This document shows positions 61,228 to 64,000 of a stretch of 64,000 bases of DNA, piece after piece. Where the stretch lies: the NCBI GenBank assembly GCA_023078685.1, contig JALGAS010000003.1, positions 3,782,001 through 3,846,000 of the forward strand. The letters are read 5' to 3'. Numbering within the stretch: position 1 is the first letter of the stretch; the number at the start of each line of letters is the position of its first letter. The stretch comes from Neopestalotiopsis rosae. Taxonomy: Eukaryota; Ascomycota; Sordariomycetes; Amphisphaeriales; Sporocadaceae. A model generated the notes under the pieces. The model was given only the letters and a program-made list of their open reading frames with translations, was not told where the DNA came from and ran no database searches. The position numbers and the translations under genes are program-made.

Positions 61228-62623
61228 ATGCATTCATCAATCTTGTCTACTTTTCTCGTATCTGGCCTTGCTCTTGCAGCACCAACCAAACGAGATGATA
61301 CTGATGCAGCTCTGACTCAGTTCTACGAACTCTTGGCTGAAGCCTCAGCAAACCAAGCAGCATTCCTGGCATCAAACGGAACCAACTGCACGAGCGAAAA
61401 CATAGTTGTGCGAAAGCCATGGTATGTCATCATGCCAGATGGGATAAAGCAATGATCTAACAGTCATAGGGGTTCTATGGCTGAGGCCGACCGAAAGGCT
61501 TACACAGATGCTGTTACCTGTCTGCAAAGTCTTCCAGCCCAGACTCCGAGCGACTTGGTCCCGGGAGCCAAGAGCAGATATGATGACTTTGTTGCTGCCC
61601 ACATGAACCAGACACTGACCATCCACTATACTGTGAGTCTTGATTACTCTAGACAGCGTGAGTCGGTTTGACTGATGCAAATACAGGGCAACTTCCTCTC
61701 GTGGCACCGCTGGTTTGTCTACTCGTATGAGCAGGCCCTCAAAGACGAGTGTGGCTACAATGGCACTCAACCGTAAGCTCACTTATATAGACATTTGACA
61801 CAATATACTAATATCGTGCAGCTACTGGAACTGGGGCCTCTATGCCTCTGACCCGGCATCATCTCCCATCTTTGATGGTGGCGACTACAGTATGGGTGGC
61901 AATGGCGAATACATTGCCGGCCGCGGAGACCTCGTCCTCACCCTAGACGAGAACAACACCGTCTACCTCCCCGCCGGAAGCGGTGGCGGTTGTGTACAGT
62001 CGGGTCCATTCAAGGACATGGTCGTCAACCTGGGCCCCGTAGCCCTGCCTCTGAACAACGGCTCCACCGCTACCAGCGCCAATAACGGCTACGACTGGAA
62101 CCCGCGCTGCCTGGTGCGCGACGTGACAACCGAGGCCAACCTGGGCTACGCCAACAGCACCTCCATGCTCAACCTCCTGACCACGACCGACACTATCAAG
62201 GAGTTCCAGGAGCTGATGCAGGGGCCCATTGGCTCGGGCGATCTTGGTGTTCACGGTGGTGGTCACTACACCATCGGTGGAAACCCGGCTGATGATGTGT
62301 ACATTTCACCCGGAGATCCCATCTTCTTCCTTCACGTAAGAGACCTCTTGTTCTTATATGAAAGCCTTGGATAATATGTACTGACTTCTGTCTTCTGAAA
62401 GCACGGCATGATCGACTTGATGTGGTGGTTGTGGCAGTATCTCGACATTGACAACCGTCAATACGTGATCGATGGCACCCTGACGTTCCAGAACTCGCCA
62501 GCCTCTGCCAACGCGACGCTGGATGATACCGTTCAACTCGGATACGCTGGTGGCTATCCCATTACGATCAGGGACCTGACCAACACCGCTGAGGGTCCAT
62601 TGTGCTACACTTACGAGGCATAG
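61228..62623 (+). CDS. Secreted tyrosinase-domain copper oxidase
   Basis: Exons 61228-61421, 61470-61632, 61687-61772, 61822-62335 and 62402-62623 give 392 residues. A signal peptide (MHSSILSTFLVSGLALAAP) and a Lys-Arg site (TKRDD) suggest secretion and possible Kex2 processing. The type 3 copper site is complete: CuA ligands from AAHMNQTLTIHY and FLSWHRWFVYSYE, CuB ligands from GVHGGGHYTIGG and FFLHHGMIDLMWW (the last rebuilt across intron 4). Also visible is PYWNWGLY after CuA. Such enzymes oxidise phenols to quinones and act in melanin or other secondary metabolism. The protein is shorter than classical tyrosinases and lacks their C-terminal cap domain, as is usual for the secreted short type. 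There are several N-glycosylation sequons. Confidence 0.95.
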
Positions 62624-62963
62624 ATATTGAAGTGATGTTCTTCAGAACAGTGGATTTAATGTTTCAATTTTAATAGATTGAGCTGTCTTTCTTTCCATCT
62701 TTAATATAATTCGTTAAATTAAGTTGAGAATTGTATAAATCCAAATTGCAAAACGAACATGTCAGCCTACCATTTGCAGGATCTAGCTGCCAAGGATGAT
62801 ATGCTTATTTTGGTAAGAATAGAGTAGATGAAGTTACATAGTTCGCCCCACTCGTGGATATCTTGGGCCCAAAAGTGGGTCAATGTGAACGTATGCTGTA
62901 TTGAGTTGCGTTATATTTTCCGCACACATGATAGTAATCTGAACAGTTTGATTTGCACTGTAC
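62624..62963. other. Intergenic between convergent tyrosinase and P450 genes
   Basis: About 340 bases, AT-rich, forming the 3' flanks of two convergent genes. No gene is seen. Confidence 0.6.
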
Positions 62964-64000
62964 TCAAATTTTGAGCAAGGTTGCGCGGGCGTTCAGAGTC
63001 GAGCCCGCTTTCGTTCCAATAATGAACTGGTCACTCGCCATTTCGAAATCTGCCGCCGTGGCAGTCGGGAACTCAAAGTTGAACCGTTGCACAAGCGTAG
63101 CAACGGTGAGATACATTTCTGCCCAGGCGAGACTAAAACGAGAAAAGGGGTCAGACGAGCGCAGTAATCTCGTAGTAGCAAGGTAGGATGAAGTCAGAAA
63201 TGTGAACTCACTGTAAGCCGAGACACATTCTTGTTCCCTTCGAAAACGGGGCATACGTCTTTTCCAGACGCCTGCGAGCCTCAAGGTCCATCCACCTGTC
63301 GGGCTGGAATGTCATTGGTGCCGGATAAAGTTCTTCGTTGGTATGCATCAAGAGAGTGGTCATGCCGACTGGTGTTCCAGCTGGGATGCGGTATTTGCCG
63401 TAGACGAGATCTCTGTCGGGAGCTGTGCGTGCCATTCGTGTGCCCAGTGCCGGGCTCAACCGCAGTCCCTCCATGATCACCGAAGTCAAATAGGGCAACT
63501 GCTCCAGCACCTTGACTTCAATATTCTCATGTGCGGATGACGCGGGTGCAGCCAATGTGGCGAGTTCAGCGCGTAGGCGATGGAGAATTATGGGATTACT
63601 GTAGATGTGGAATACAATAAGTCGTAACGTCGCGGATGATGTCTCAAAACCGGCCCCGGTGACTGTCGACACCTCAGTAGCGACACGTGGGAACAGCTTT
63701 TCGTCAGGTAGAAGCTTGGAGCGCAGATTTCGTGGACCATGGTCTGGGATACATCGTCGATATTTGGTGTGGCTGTTTCTTCAAGAAGCCTTTTTGTGTC
63801 TTCTGAGCTCTCCTATGCTGAATCTTAGCCGTCAAAATTCGATGATGCTATCCAGCTATTTCACGTGCCTAAGATAGTCAAAGAAGGCCCTTGCGTTTTC
63901 GTCGACTATTTTTATCAAGATTCCCGGCGGTATCGATCTCATCAGTGGATTGAACCACGGCAGGAACTTGTTGACACGCCAAATGGCACCTCCTTGCTGA
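62964..64000 (-). CDS. Cytochrome P450, 3' part, with an apparent frameshift (5' end outside window)
   Basis: The gene enters from the right edge. Exons in coding order are about 63999-63865, 63812-63212 and 63132-62964. Visible parts are the helical GAIWRVNKFLPWFNPL stretch, the ESSEDTKRLLEETATPNIDD segment, the I-helix TVTGAGFETSS, the ExxR in MEGLRLSPA, the PDRWMD motif and the haem loop FSKGTRMCLGL with the axial Cys. The last intron (donor at 63211, acceptor 63133) joins it to HLAWAEMYLT. The style resembles fungal P450s near trichodiene oxygenase, from memory. Near 63726 the frame changes: VSQTMVHEI is followed by LRSKLLPDEK in another frame, with no intron able to bridge it. One missing base would explain this, so the gene may be inactive, unless it is a sequencing error. 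Confidence 0.8.

Overview
The window looks like nuclear DNA of a filamentous ascomycete, most likely a Sordariomycete. The evidence is dense protein-coding genes with short introns (about 50-150 bases, GTAAGT/GTATGT donors, CTAAC/CTGAC branch sites), recognisable fungal families (Tim54, Atg11, DUF6536, HMT1-type ABC transporter, NACHT-ankyrin STAND protein, fungal P450s) and GC-rich exons beside AT-richer intergenic DNA. The order-level placement is inference. I reconstructed exon joins by hand from splice signals and reading-frame continuity; no transcript data were available.

Region 1-12 kb is mostly core metabolism. It holds the 3' end of a secreted family GH3 beta-glucosidase, the TIM54 mitochondrial import subunit, a small unknown two-exon gene, oligoribonuclease, phosphoglucomutase and a peroxisomal enoyl-CoA isomerase/hydratase ending in SKL. 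All are on the plus strand. A 2.7 kb stretch between TIM54 and the small gene shows nothing I can call.

Region 12-33 kb is mainly on the minus strand. It contains a polytopic DUF6536 membrane protein, a secreted Thr/Asp/Pro repeat protein whose last exon encodes a hevein-like chitin-binding domain (CBM18), a seven-exon HMT1-type half ABC transporter, mitochondrial ribosomal protein bL9m (plus strand), the selective-autophagy scaffold ATG11, and the kinetochore protein CENP-H. ATG11 and CENP-H are transcribed divergently from a shared 850-base region. From 33.75 to 38.96 kb there is a long gene-empty stretch that leads into an NHP6-type HMG-box gene, which has repetitive leader sequence, a likely 5' UTR intron and two competing 3' splice sites at its last exon.

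Region 41-51 kb is more accessory. An eight-exon gene of a family I cannot name is followed on the same strand by a 990-residue NLR-like protein (fungal STAND N-terminal domain, NACHT, ankyrin repeats). Then come a GNAT acetyltransferase and a DUF7053-type protein on the minus strand.

Region 51-64 kb is gene-poor with specialised-metabolism genes. Remains of an unrecognised gene carry a 28-base tandem duplication. A complete P450, a secreted tyrosinase and the 3' part of a second P450 (running off the window and carrying an apparent one-base frameshift) lie within 7.3 kb. They may form the edge of an oxidative secondary-metabolite locus, but no backbone synthase is visible.
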